From CAIWHR01 sp963726775 (lineage in GTDB: Bacteria; Pseudomonadota; Gammaproteobacteria; Burkholderiales; Casimicrobiaceae), in the NCBI GenBank assembly GCA_963726775.1, contig CAVSDL010000014.1, positions 1 to 32,547 of the forward strand: a DNA stretch of 32,547 nt, read 5' to 3'. The number at the start of each line of letters is the position of its first letter. The stretch's first letter is position 1. The notes below the pieces were generated by a model. That model searched no databases. It saw only the letters and a list, made by a program, of their open reading frames with translations, and had not been told where the DNA came from. Below, one piece after another: positions 1 to 7,321 of this stretch. The position numbers and the translations under genes were made by a program.

Positions 1-177
1 AGACTGAAGGCGAAAGGGATTCGCCTGGTCGTTGCGGAAGTCATGGAAGACGTCAAAGCCGCGAGCCGTTACCGGTTTAAGGAAGTGCTTGGCGAGGATG
101 CCTTCTACGACAGTCTGGACGATGTCATAAGGCAGTATCGGCAACAATTCAAGACTGCAAATCCATCCAGTCTATAG
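1..177 (+). CDS. C-terminal end of a SulP-type anion transporter (STAS domain), partial
   Basis: The window opens inside a reading frame that stops with TAG at 175-177, leaving 58 visible residues. The segment GIRLVVAEVMEDVK followed by a conserved Gly-x-x-x-Phe-Tyr region and a charged helical tail resembles the end of the STAS domain that closes SulP-family sulfate/bicarbonate permeases. The membrane domain would lie to the left and cannot be seen, so the substrate is unknown. A free-standing STAS protein is the alternative. An insertion sequence begins 29 bases after the stop codon, so the gene's native downstream region is interrupted but the coding sequence is not. Confidence 0.6.
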   Translation, partial: RLKAKGIRLVVAEVMEDVKAASRYRFKEVLGEDAFYDSLDDVIRQYRQQFKTANPSSL

Positions 178-191
178 CTTGCGAGATGACG

Positions 192-206
192 CAGATGGAT
201 ATGTAG
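192..206. repeat. Left copy of 15-bp direct repeat (target-site duplication)
   Basis: CAGATGGATATGTAG occurs here and again, identical, at 1562-1576, immediately outside the two ends of the insertion sequence. The bases outside the match differ, so the repeat is exactly 15 bp. Confidence 0.8.
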
Positions 207-212
207 GGGTAG

Positions 213-257
213 GTCTCAGCGTTAACTGAACAGGCGGGTCTCAGCGTTGCCTGAACA
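213..257. repeat. Left subterminal repeats of the insertion sequence, two copies
   Basis: Two direct copies of GTCTCAGCGTTNNCTGAACA lie at 213-232 and 238-257, 25 bp apart start to start. They are likely transposase-binding sites. The NN dinucleotide is AA in the first copy and GC in the second. Confidence 0.85.
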
Positions 258-332
258 GTTGGTATACGGTATTTGGATTTTTGCTAGGTGGGCCATGGTT
301 AAAAACTTTCCATTGAAGAACGGCGTCGCCGG

Positions 333-1490
333 ATGGTCCAAGCGGTGCGGGCGGGGCACAGCCTGCGTGATGTCGCGGCCGCGTTCGGAGTGAGCGTGGG
401 TACCGTTTTGGCGGGGTTGAGCCGGCCCGCGGCCAGCGCATCGACCGGGGTCGCGTTCGCCAATCGCAAGGCGGGCCGAGCCTGGAACCGTACGGCAGTC
501 AAGCTGGAACAGCGGATTGTGGGCGTGCGCAGCCGCTTGCGGGAAAAGAGTGTGTTGGGCGAGTTTGGCGCGGATGCGATCGGGTTGGCACTGCGCGAGG
601 ATCCGAGGATTGCACAGGTTCCTGCGCGAGCCACCATCCATCGAGTGCTGGCGCGTTGCGGCGCGCTCGATGGAGTGCGCCGCCGACGTCGGCCGGCACC
701 ACCGAAAGGATGGTATCTCCCCGACGTTGCGTTGGGGCAGACCGAGCTCGACTCTTTCGACTTTATCGAGGACCTGAAGATCGCTGACGGCCCGCTCGTT
801 TCGGTACTTACCGGCACCAGTTTGCATGGCGCGCTCGCCGACGCTTGGGTGATGCCACAGCCCGGCGCGCAGCTCACCCTCGAAGCATTGCTGGAGCGCT
901 GGCGAGCCGAGGGATTGCCGGCCTACGCCCAGTTCGACAACGACACGATCTTCCAGGGAGCGCACCACCACGTCGACGCCGTGGGCCGCATTAGCCGCGC
1001 GTGTCTGGCATTGCAAGTCATTCCGGTATTCGCCCCGCCACGCGAGCCCGGGTTCCAGAACGCTATTGAGGGCTTCAACGCCCTTTGGCAGAGCAAAGTC
1101 TGGCAGCGCCACCATTGCCCCAACGTCGCGAGCTTGGAGAGCATTTCGGCGCGTTATATTGACGCTTACCGCGGCAAAACCGCTACGCGCAGAGACAGCT
1201 CTCCGCCTCGCCGCGCGTTTCCAAAGCGGTTCAACCTTGACCTCAACGGTGCGTTGAACGGCACCATGATCTTCGTCCGCCGCACTGACGAAAATGGCAG
1301 CGTTCATGTGCTCGGACACTGCTATCTCGTGGATCAACATTGGCTGCATCGGCTGGTGCGCTGCGAGGTTGACTTCATCCATCACCGAATCCGCTTCGTC
1401 GCTCTGCGTCGGCGCGCTCCGGATCAACAAGCGCTCCTTCGGGAGTTGCCTTACCATCGTCCTAACAAACCCTTCAAGGGCAAACCATGA
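333..1490 (+). CDS. DDE transposase of the insertion sequence (integrase core)
   Basis: This 385-aa protein catalyses movement of the surrounding element. Residues about 1-30 form a helix-turn-helix (AAAFGVSVGTV). The integrase core follows, with candidate catalytic acids in TELDSFDF (Asp140/Asp143), QFDNDTIF (Asp202/Asp204) and NAIEGFN (Glu246). A basic C-terminal region completes it. The ATG at 333 gives the longest ATG-started open frame, but the same frame is open back to 303 and reads KLSIEERRRM, which looks like a genuine transposase N-terminus. An ATG at 295 is joined to it only if one base is added to the A-run at 301-305. The true start is therefore uncertain: the first about 13 residues may have been lost to a one-base deletion, or may be reached by ribosomal frameshifting. 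Confidence 0.85.
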   Translation: MVQAVRAGHSLRDVAAAFGVSVGTVLAGLSRPAASASTGVAFANRKAGRAWNRTAVKLEQRIVGVRSRLREKSVLGEFGADAIGLALREDPRIAQVPARATIHRVLARCGALDGVRRRRRPAPPKGWYLPDVALGQTELDSFDFIEDLKIADGPLVSVLTGTSLHGALADAWVMPQPGAQLTLEALLERWRAEGLPAYAQFDNDTIFQGAHHHVDAVGRISRACLALQVIPVFAPPREPGFQNAIEGFNALWQSKVWQRHHCPNVASLESISARYIDAYRGKTATRRDSSPPRRAFPKRFNLDLNGALNGTMIFVRRTDENGSVHVLGHCYLVDQHWLHRLVRCEVDFIHHRIRFVALRRRAPDQQALLRELPYHRPNKPFKGKP

Positions 1491-1491
1491 G

Positions 1492-1555
1492 TGTTCAGAC
1501 AACGCTGAGACTTTGCCACCACGACGTCAAAAAAGTGTTCAGGGAACGCTGAGAC
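1492..1555. repeat. Right subterminal repeats of the insertion sequence, two inverted copies
   Basis: TGTTCAGACAACGCTGAGAC at 1492-1511 and TGTTCAGGGAACGCTGAGAC at 1536-1555 are reverse complements of the left-end units and are spaced 44 bp apart, wider than the 25 bp at the left. The first copy begins 2 bases after the transposase stop codon. Confidence 0.85.
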
Positions 1556-1561
1556 TCGCCC

Positions 1562-1576
1562 CAGATGGATATGTAG
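1562..1576. repeat. Right copy of 15-bp direct repeat (target-site duplication)
   Basis: Identical to 192-206 and directly abutting the right end of the insertion sequence. Confidence 0.8.
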
Positions 1577-1810
1577 CGTTACGTGCAGGCGCCCGGCGTG
1601 CCATATTGCTTGGCTGAACAGTGGATGCGCATCATCGTGTCGAGTAGAGGACAGCGGCCGGCAGCGGACACGCGGGACTGGCACGGACCAGTGACAAGAA
1701 GGCGCTAGACCTTGGGTGTCAGGTTCGCGACTGCTGCTGGCCTGGACAACGCGAAGAGGACCTCTGGCTTCGGACCGTGACGGATTTCGTTGAACAGTTG
1801 GCTCAGAGGT

Positions 1811-2035
1811 TTATTGGGTCTCAGCCTTGAACCGGGGCCCGATCAATCTGGTGATGATCGCGAAGAACAGACCTGTGGACAGTCCGCACATCAGGATTCA
1901 CGTTAACTCTTCGACAGGTCCGAGCATCCGCCATGGTTGCGGCAGCACCACGTCGCCATAGCCGACCATCGCGTAAGTGACCGTCCTGCTCTTGAGCACT
2001 TACCTGCAAGAGTCGGGTGGAGGCGGCGAATAGAA
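1811..2035 (-). pseudogene. Decayed partial copy of the neighbouring potassium-channel gene
   Basis: Positions 1811-1981 closely match 2969-3139, the pore and second-helix part of the intact channel gene. The selectivity filter reads MVGYGD here instead of TVGYGD. An in-frame TGA at 1898-1900 replaces a glycine codon of the intact copy. A second block at about 2000-2030 resembles the 5' end of the intact gene (around 3409-3440), so the middle of the gene appears to have been deleted. The remnant lies on the same strand as the intact gene, with the ZIP transporter gene between them. It cannot make a functional channel. Confidence 0.8.
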
Positions 2036-2041
2036 GGCGCG

Positions 2042-2734
2042 TCATCCACCCATGGCTAAAGCGGCGCAGAAGCCCACCACTGTCCATGTCCCGGCACTCT
2101 CCGAGCGCTCATGGGCAAACGGGATCAGGGAATTGGCCAGCATCGCCAGAATGCCGCCCGAGGCCAAAGCGGCCGAGCGCGCGCCATTGGCGCCGCCAAA
2201 GGTCGTCGCCGCAAAATGGCCGAGCGCGGCAGCAGCACCGCAGGCCAGCATGACCCACAGCCACATGCCGGCGACGCGGCGCCAATTCCAGCCGCTTTCC
2301 GCGAGGCCGGCGGAGGGAGCCAGTGCTTGGGGAATATTCGAGACGAAGACCGCCGCGAGAAATGCGAGGCTTATCTCGGTTCCTCGGGCCATCTGCACGC
2401 CGAAGATGATGGACTCCGGCACACCATCGACTATCGCCCCGACCACAATCCCAAGCGGACCGCCGCCGCCATCGGCGCCGAACTTGCGGTCAACATAGCG
2501 CTCGCCGAGAATGAACGTGCCCGCGCCGAGCATGGTCCACAGCGCGACCTGCCACATCTCCAGCAGCTTGGCGTTCGGCAACAGATCTGCGGCGACAGCG
2601 GCAATCAGCGCGCCCGCACCGAATCCCGCGAGATTTCCGACGGTACGCCTGGGCACCTTGACCAGGAATACCGCGAGGCCGCTAAGGACCAGCGACAGCT
2701 GTGCGAGCGCACCAAGGCCGAAGGACGCAAACAT
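2042..2734 (-). CDS. ZIP-family divalent metal transporter
   Basis: A 230-aa, strongly hydrophobic protein with about seven membrane segments, of the ZIP type that imports zinc and related metals across the inner membrane. Family landmarks are VGAIVDGVPES (residues about 98-107) in the fourth membrane segment, SNIPQ (132-136) in the fifth, and the ANSLIPFAHE segment (200-209). The usual first histidine of the HNxPEG motif is Asp103, a variant seen in some bacterial ZIP proteins. The protein stops soon after the last helix begins (ALAMGG), right beside the decayed channel copy, so the extreme C-terminus may have been replaced at a recombination junction. It lies downstream of the intact channel gene on the same strand, 234 bases away. 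Confidence 0.8.
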   Translation of the reverse strand: MFASFGLGALAQLSLVLSGLAVFLVKVPRRTVGNLAGFGAGALIAAVAADLLPNAKLLEMWQVALWTMLGAGTFILGERYVDRKFGADGGGGPLGIVVGAIVDGVPESIIFGVQMARGTEISLAFLAAVFVSNIPQALAPSAGLAESGWNWRRVAGMWLWVMLACGAAAALGHFAATTFGGANGARSAALASGGILAMLANSLIPFAHERSESAGTWTVVGFCAALAMGG

Positions 2735-2968
2735 GGGTATCGTGGGATCAAGCGCTCAAGGCGAAAGTGCCTCGTCGAGCGATCTTCTTCGCATGCCGAA
2801 TGGGACTCGGCAATTGTCCTCGCAGAATTGCGAATTGTCGACGCCGGCGCAGCCCGAGGCCGTCGAGCATTTCATCTCGATGCCGTTGTGGCCGCCGCTG
2901 TCGTGGGCACCACGAGAGCAGATCTGACATCGGCTTGACAGAATTTGTCGAGGAGTTGATTCATTGAA

Positions 2969-3403
2969 TTAGTGGGTCTCTGCCTTGAATCGAGGCCCGA
3001 TCAATCTGGCGATGATCGCGAAGAACAGACCCGTCGACAGTCCGCACATCAGGATTCCCGTTAATCCCTCGACAGGTCCGAGCATCCGCCATGGTTGCGG
3101 CAGCACTACGTCGCCATAGCCGACCGTCGCGTAAGTGACTCCGGAGAAGTAGATTGCCGATTCGGCATCTGGCAGGCATCCCATCCAGAGAAAAAACAAT
3201 GCCCAGGCTCCTATCTCTGTGGCGTGGATCAGGACCAGCCCCCACGTCACCTGGATGAGCAGCAGGGTCATGGGCCAAAAGCGCGTTGGCGCGTGGGCGT
3301 GCTTTCTCACAAGCGCCACGAGCAGGGTGACCAATCCGACGATGTGCAACATCATGGTGATGGCCACGAGAACAAGAGCGGCGAAGATTGTTGAAAGCAT
3401 CAT
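2969..3403 (-). CDS. Two-transmembrane potassium channel (Ion_trans_2 type)
   Basis: A 144-aa membrane protein with the canonical potassium selectivity filter TVGYGD at residues 93-98, between hydrophobic segments. Helices cover about 3-33, 45-75 and 112-134; the filter sits before the last one. No cytoplasmic regulatory domain is present. The paired ATGs at 3401-3403 and 3398-3400 were chosen because the hydrophobic segment begins directly after them. The same frame is open to 3541 and would add 46 unconvincing residues. The function is ion conduction across the inner membrane, with potassium likely from the filter. A truncated, nonsense-bearing copy lies at 1811-2035. Confidence 0.85.
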   Translation of the reverse strand: MMLSTIFAALVLVAITMMLHIVGLVTLLVALVRKHAHAPTRFWPMTLLLIQVTWGLVLIHATEIGAWALFFLWMGCLPDAESAIYFSGVTYATVGYGDVVLPQPWRMLGPVEGLTGILMCGLSTGLFFAIIARLIGPRFKAETH

Positions 3404-3676
3404 TAGTGGTTGCCTGCAAAACTCGGGAGGGGGCGCCGCCTCGATTGGAGCCTTTGCTATTCTACCGACAGTGATCAAACCGGGCGGCGAACAGTAGATG
3501 ATCGAGGTCGCTCCCCATATGGGCACCACCTTGTCTTTCAAATGTCCGCTTCGGAAAGCAACGACCGTCTACAACGGGTCGACTGCCGCCTTTGACAGTG
3601 TGAACCCTGGGGCCTATCTCTTGGCGAACTCGGGGATGGGTCCAAATCTCGACCCGTGTGGAACGAACGAGCAACG

Positions 3677-4417
3677 TCAGCCGACTTCGGCGGCGTGTCG
3701 TTTGCCGGTGCGTGGCCCCTTGGCGGACTGCATCTGCTGGCCGCGACGTTCTGCAATCTGCTCGATGATCACCGGTGGACGATTGGGAAACTTGGCGACG
3801 AGGTTGAGCTCCCCACCCATCGCTTCGACATAGCGCTTGAGGGTTGAAAGCAACATGTCGCTTCGCTGCTCCAAGCGAGAGATCGTGTCCTGTCCCACGC
3901 CGAGGGTGGTCGCAAGTTCCTCCTGCGTCCGCTCGACGGCATGACGCAGGTCTTTGAGCGTCGCGAGTTCCGCCGCCCGTTGTTGCACCTTCGCGCGGCG
4001 CTTGGCGGGCAGGTTGGCGAGCACTTGTTCAAGATTTCTTGGCATGTCGTTTTCCTTTCGTGCAGCAGCGGCTGCCAGCGAGGCCAAATGTCGGTCGAAG
4101 CGGGCATCGGCGAGACCGATGAGCCGTTTGTAGAACCGCTTCTGATCGGCACTGCCCTTGTCCCCACCCACGAGAAGGATTGCTCGCCGATCTGGGTCGA
4201 AGGCAAACGCCACGCGCCATACCTCGCCCTGCCAGCCAAAGCGCAGTTCCTTCATGTTGGTGTGCTTCGATCCCTTCAGCGTGTCTACCGTGGGCCCGAG
4301 GCCCGGTCCAAACTGGCTCAGCAAAAGGGCATGGGCGAGAAGCTCATCCTGCAAGCCCTTGGCGAGAGTCTGATACTCGCGGTCGAACTCGTCGTGGAAA
4401 AGTACCGTCCAGCTCAC
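3677..4417 (-). CDS. Fused toxin-antitoxin protein: HigB/RelE-like toxin plus HigA-like antitoxin
   Basis: One uninterrupted frame encodes what are normally two proteins. The first about 124 residues match the RelE/HigB-type mRNA-interferase fold: WTVLFHDEFDREYQ, a KGSKHTNMKELR strand region, and WRVAFAFDPDRRAILL followed by a basic KRFYKRLI helix. The rest, from MPRNLEQV (ATG at 4043-4045), is an Xre-family HigA-type antitoxin with a helix-turn-helix in RTQEELATTLGVGQDTISRL. The antitoxin start has its own Shine-Dalgarno (AAGGA at 4053-4057, 7-base spacer), so free antitoxin can probably still be made. The GTG at 4415-4417 was chosen because WTVLF is where toxin homologues begin; an in-frame ATG at 4459 would add 14 residues and include the putative operator. 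It lies next to the tRNA-derived scar, where addiction modules are common. Confidence 0.8.
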   Translation of the reverse strand: MSWTVLFHDEFDREYQTLAKGLQDELLAHALLLSQFGPGLGPTVDTLKGSKHTNMKELRFGWQGEVWRVAFAFDPDRRAILLVGGDKGSADQKRFYKRLIGLADARFDRHLASLAAAAARKENDMPRNLEQVLANLPAKRRAKVQQRAAELATLKDLRHAVERTQEELATTLGVGQDTISRLEQRSDMLLSTLKRYVEAMGGELNLVAKFPNRPPVIIEQIAERRGQQMQSAKGPRTGKRHAAEVG

Positions 4418-4439
4418 GGTGGAGATTATGGATGTAAAG

Positions 4440-4465
4440 CCATATGGACGCAAGACCATACATGG
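4440..4465 (-). promoter_or_regulatory. Putative operator of the toxin-antitoxin gene
   Basis: The perfect palindrome CCATATGG (4440-4447) is followed 8 bases later by the imperfect palindrome CCATACATGG (4456-4465). Both lie 23-48 bases upstream of the GTG start. HigA-type antitoxins repress their own operon by binding such sites; binding here is inferred. Confidence 0.35.
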
Positions 4466-4653
4466 ACAACTTCGTCGGCGCCCTGCGAACCGCGCGCAGG
4501 CGAGAAATCTTCAGCTCGAAAACGGATCGCGAACACGCATTGTGTCGGGCCCGGATTGGCTGTGCCGTAGTTGTGCCTAGGTGAGACTGGAAAACAAGTT
4601 GGCAAGCGTCGCAAGTTATTGAGTTTTAATATACTTATAAAGCCAGCATCCGC

Positions 4654-4698
4654 CTCATAACCCGAAGGTCGAAGGTTCAAATCCTTCCCCCGCAACCA
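4654..4698 (+). other. 3' fragment of initiator tRNA-Met gene, attachment-site scar
   Basis: The 45 bases run from the anticodon loop CTCATAA (CAT anticodon) through the 3' anticodon strand CCCGA, variable loop AGGTC, T arm GAAGG-TTCAAAT-CCTTC and acceptor strand CCCCGCA to ACCA. They match the 3' half of bacterial initiator tRNA. The 5' half is missing: the bases just upstream (AT-rich, 4616-4645) cannot pair with it. A 3' fragment that keeps the downstream terminator is what an integrase leaves at the end of an island inserted in a tRNA gene. The island would lie to the left and the old chromosome to the right. Confidence 0.8.
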
Positions 4699-4706
4699 AA
4701 TAGTTC

Positions 4707-4736
4707 AACGGCTTGCCACGCGGCAAGCCGTTTTTC
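4707..4736 (+). terminator. Rho-independent terminator of the former tRNA gene
   Basis: An 11-bp perfect stem, AACGGCTTGCC with GGCAAGCCGTT (4707-4717 and 4722-4732), has a 4-base loop and ends in a run of five T. It lies 8 bases after the tRNA CCA end and would end transcription of the original initiator tRNA gene. Confidence 0.85.
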
Positions 4737-4989
4737 ATTGCCGGTCGGGCGAACGACCGGAAGGTCGAAAGCGCCAAACCAGCTCGACCGCCGCGCCTCC
4801 AGGGGGCAACTGCGCCGGTCCAGGGCCGAATGGTCGAGCGCCGCCCTTTGGATTACCATCCTCGGCTACCGGAATTGCCGGGTGGCAAGTTCCGGTGAAA
4901 TGCGGAAAACAAGGCTTCAACAAGACTTCCGTAGATCAATCGTGGATGGCGATCGTGGCCTTCGCGAAAACCGGTGGAGGATCCTTCAA

Positions 4990-6288
4990 ATGCATGCATC
5001 CCTATCCATGCGGGGCGTGACAGTCGCAGGGCTGGTCACGCTCGCGGTTCTGTTCGGCGCGGTGCCGAATGCTGGTGCACAAGGCGTCACCCTCGAGGTG
5101 TGGAGTCACGAAGCCGACGAGCCGGCAAAGGTTGCGTTCCGCGAGCTCGCGGTCAAGAACTTCGAAAAGAGTCATCCCGGGACGAAGGTCAAGATCACGT
5201 GGTACGAGAAGAATCCGCTGGGCGCCGCGCTGAAGACCGCGCTGCCCGCTGGCAAGGGCCCCGATGTGTTCTATGTCGAGCCAGACCAGACCGAGTACAT
5301 CACCGCCGGTTACATCGTACCGCTCGATGACCTCGTCAACTGGAACAACATCGAGCCGTGGGCGCGCAAGGTCTGGACCCACAACGGCAAGACATACGGC
5401 ATTCCGCAGGAGGCTTATACCGTCGAGCTGTACTACAACAAGGACATGCTGAAGACGCTCGGCGTCGCCCTTCCTGCGAATGCGCAATTCACGCAGGCGC
5501 AATTCCTCGACCTGGTCAAGAAAGCGCGCGCTGCCGGGATGACGCCCATCTCGCAGGGCGTGGGCGACCGTCCGTATCCGGGCGCCTACATCACGGTGGA
5601 AGCGCTGCTGCGCAAGCTCGGCCCGGACGATTATCAGAAACTGTTCACCGGCAAGCTGTCGTTCGCCGATCCGCGCGTCGTCGAGGTTCTGAAATGGGTC
5701 AAGGAGCTCGCGGACGCCGGCGCCTATCCGAAGAACTTCATGACGTTAAAGCTCGGTGAATCGCACTATTACTTCTACAGCAAGCCTGGCGCGCTGATGC
5801 TGCCGATGGGCAGCTTCTACACCGGCCGCGCGTTCGTGCCGGAGGACAAGGGCGGGCAGCCGCAGACTTTTCCGCTCGGCATCATGCAGTTCCCCGCGAT
5901 GGACCGCGGCGCCTGCAACGATTGCAAGACGTCGACGATCGGCGCGAGCTTCGCCATCAACGCGGCCAGCAAGAACAAGAAGCTGGCCGGGGAATTCCTC
6001 GACGCGATGTCAACCCCCGAGATGGGCAAGATGTGGATCGAGACCGTCTATCTGCAGACTGGCATCAAGGCCGACGTGAAGAATTTCTCCGGGCCGTACG
6101 CCGCTTATTTCACCGAGCTGATGGAGCGCCAGAAGGGCAAGCAGTATTTCATCGGCCAGCCGCGCGACATGGTCACCGGCGCCTGCAAGGACGCCTTTGC
6201 GCAAGTGGTGAACTCCGGCTTCCCGGGCGGCTTGCTCTCGGTCGATCAGACCCTGGAGGCGATGAACAAGGCCTGCTACAAGGGTTAG
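4990..6288 (+). CDS. ABC transporter periplasmic sugar-type substrate-binding protein
   Basis: This 432-aa protein captures the substrate in the periplasm for the adjacent MalFGK-type permease. A signal peptide covers about residues 1-31 (hydrophobic VTVAGLVTLAVLFGAV, Ala-x-Ala site NAGAQ). The mature part starts with VTLEVWSHE, as in family-1 carbohydrate-binding proteins such as MalE, and contains the typical GKTYGIP and YYNKDML segments. The ATG at 4990 is supported by GGAGG at 4976-4980. The mature protein has four cysteines: one close pair in ACNDC, and two near the C-terminus (GACKD, KACYKG), which could form disulfides. It is the first gene of a seven-gene plus-strand cluster. The substrate cannot be read from the sequence. 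Confidence 0.9.
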   Translation: MHASLSMRGVTVAGLVTLAVLFGAVPNAGAQGVTLEVWSHEADEPAKVAFRELAVKNFEKSHPGTKVKITWYEKNPLGAALKTALPAGKGPDVFYVEPDQTEYITAGYIVPLDDLVNWNNIEPWARKVWTHNGKTYGIPQEAYTVELYYNKDMLKTLGVALPANAQFTQAQFLDLVKKARAAGMTPISQGVGDRPYPGAYITVEALLRKLGPDDYQKLFTGKLSFADPRVVEVLKWVKELADAGAYPKNFMTLKLGESHYYFYSKPGALMLPMGSFYTGRAFVPEDKGGQPQTFPLGIMQFPAMDRGACNDCKTSTIGASFAINAASKNKKLAGEFLDAMSTPEMGKMWIETVYLQTGIKADVKNFSGPYAAYFTELMERQKGKQYFIGQPRDMVTGACKDAFAQVVNSGFPGGLLSVDQTLEAMNKACYKG

Positions 6289-6312
6289 TGCAAGGGATGC
6301 CATCGCGGGGAT

Positions 6313-6337
6313 CCGCACCGTGCTCGAGACGGTGCGG
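6313..6337 (+). promoter_or_regulatory. Intercistronic hairpin after the binding-protein gene
   Basis: CCGCACCGT and ACGGTGCGG form a perfect 9-bp stem with a 7-base loop in the 80-base gap between the binding-protein and permease genes. There is no T-run, so it is not a full terminator. In comparable operons such a structure protects the upstream mRNA and keeps binding-protein levels above permease levels; that role is inferred here. Confidence 0.55.
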
Positions 6338-6368
6338 GCGTCCGTGACGCCGGCGGCCGACCGCAGCA

Positions 6369-7319
6369 ATGAGCATCCTAGACCGCCAGCTCCGACGCGT
6401 GGCACTGGATCCTGATTCGGGCGCGACCGACGCGCGGCGTGCGCGGCTCGGCATCCTGGTCGCCTTTCTCGCGCCGGCGCTGCTGATCTACGCCGGGTTC
6501 ACGATCTATCCGGTGGTGCGCACCTTCCATAACGCTTTTCACACCATCAAGCCGCAGGGCGTGGTCGAGTTCGTCGGGCTCGCCAATTTCACGGCGCTCC
6601 TGTTCGCCGACCCGACCTTCTGGAAAGCGGTCGTCAACACCGCGCTGTTCACGATCGTCGCCACGGCCGTTGACGTAATCGGCGGGCTGCTGCTCGCGCT
6701 TTGCCTCTTCGCCCGGGCGCCGCTCGCGCCCGTGCTGCGCGTCGTGTGGTTCACGCCCGTACTGATGTCCTATGTGGTCGTCGGGATCATCTGGGTGTGG
6801 ATGTACGACTATGACTGGGGGCTCGCCAACGCCACGCTGCGGTGGCTCGGGCTCTCCGCCTTCGAGCAATCCTGGCTGGGCCAGCCGTCCACGGCCTTGT
6901 GGTCGGTGCTCGTCGCGCACGAGTGGAAGTGGCTCGGCTTCAACATGATCGTATTCCTGGCGGCGTTGCACGCGCTGCCGGGCGAAGTGCTCGGGGCGGC
7001 GGAGCTCGACAACTGCGGGTGGTTCGCGAAGCTCGTGTACATCATCGCGCCGATGCTGCGCACGACCATCGTCAATCTCACCGTGCTGTCCTTCATCGGC
7101 AAGATGATGGTGTTCGACCTGGTCTGGGTCATGACCGGCGGCGGCCCGCTGTGGGCGACCGAAACCGTGTCGACTTATGTCTACAAGCGCGCCTTCGAGT
7201 GGAATACGTTTGACTTGGGCTATCCGTCGGCGATCGCCGTGCTGTGGTTCATCATCATCCTGCTTTTCGTCGCGGTCATGTCGCGTCTCCTGCGCCAGCG
7301 CGACAAGCTCGAGTTCTGA
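6369..7319 (+). CDS. ABC transporter permease, MalF/UgpA type
   Basis: A 316-aa inner-membrane permease subunit. Six membrane segments follow a short cytoplasmic N-terminus, beginning with LGILVAFLAPALLIYAGF. The ATPase-contacting EAA loop reads LGAAELDNCGWFAKLVYIIAP in the second half, a slightly divergent form in which the usual Asp-Gly is Asp-Asn. It pairs with the following MalG-type subunit. No good Shine-Dalgarno precedes the ATG, which fits reduced translation compared with the binding protein. The gap to the next gene is 2 bases. Confidence 0.9.
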   Translation: MSILDRQLRRVALDPDSGATDARRARLGILVAFLAPALLIYAGFTIYPVVRTFHNAFHTIKPQGVVEFVGLANFTALLFADPTFWKAVVNTALFTIVATAVDVIGGLLLALCLFARAPLAPVLRVVWFTPVLMSYVVVGIIWVWMYDYDWGLANATLRWLGLSAFEQSWLGQPSTALWSVLVAHEWKWLGFNMIVFLAALHALPGEVLGAAELDNCGWFAKLVYIIAPMLRTTIVNLTVLSFIGKMMVFDLVWVMTGGGPLWATETVSTYVYKRAFEWNTFDLGYPSAIAVLWFIIILLFVAVMSRLLRQRDKLEF

Positions 7320-7321
7320 CC

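Larger units (their letters stand above)
207..1561 (+). mobile_element. Complete insertion sequence with doubled terminal repeats
   Basis: A 1355-bp element carrying one transposase gene. The outer ends are inverted (GGGTAG-GTCTCAGCG at left, its near-complement at right). At each end a 20-bp unit, GTCTCAGCGTTNNCTGAACA, is present twice: 213-232 and 238-257 at left, and inverted at 1492-1511 and 1536-1555 at right. Identical 15-bp direct repeats (192-206 and 1562-1576) flank it and look like a target-site duplication. Together these fix the boundaries and suggest a fairly recent, intact insertion. The IS family is not certain; the transposase is of the integrase-core DDE type, and long duplications are known in the IS1202-like group. 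Confidence 0.85.

Noticed and set aside
222..1502. Long minus-strand frame through the insertion sequence
   Set aside because: It is the shadow of the transposase gene; no family motif, and the plus-strand DDE motifs are clear.
1785..1835. Resemblance of GGGTCTCAGCCTTGAAC to the IS terminal repeat
   Set aside because: It belongs to the 3' end of the channel pseudogene, and the intact copy differs (GGGTCTCTGCCTTGAAT); the similarity is short and probably chance.
2735..2968. Possible Cys-rich small protein on the minus strand between channel and ZIP genes
   Set aside because: A frame with Cys in CSTASGC and FCEDNC exists, but it has no start codon in that frame; reaching it needs a frame change from a short frame at 2964.
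4616..4698. Complete tRNA gene
   Set aside because: The 5' half, D arm and 5' anticodon strand are absent; only the 3' half is present.
4741..4760. Hairpin CCGGTCG/CGACCGG after the tRNA terminator
   Set aside because: The 7-bp stem has no T-run and directly follows a complete terminator, so no separate role can be supported.
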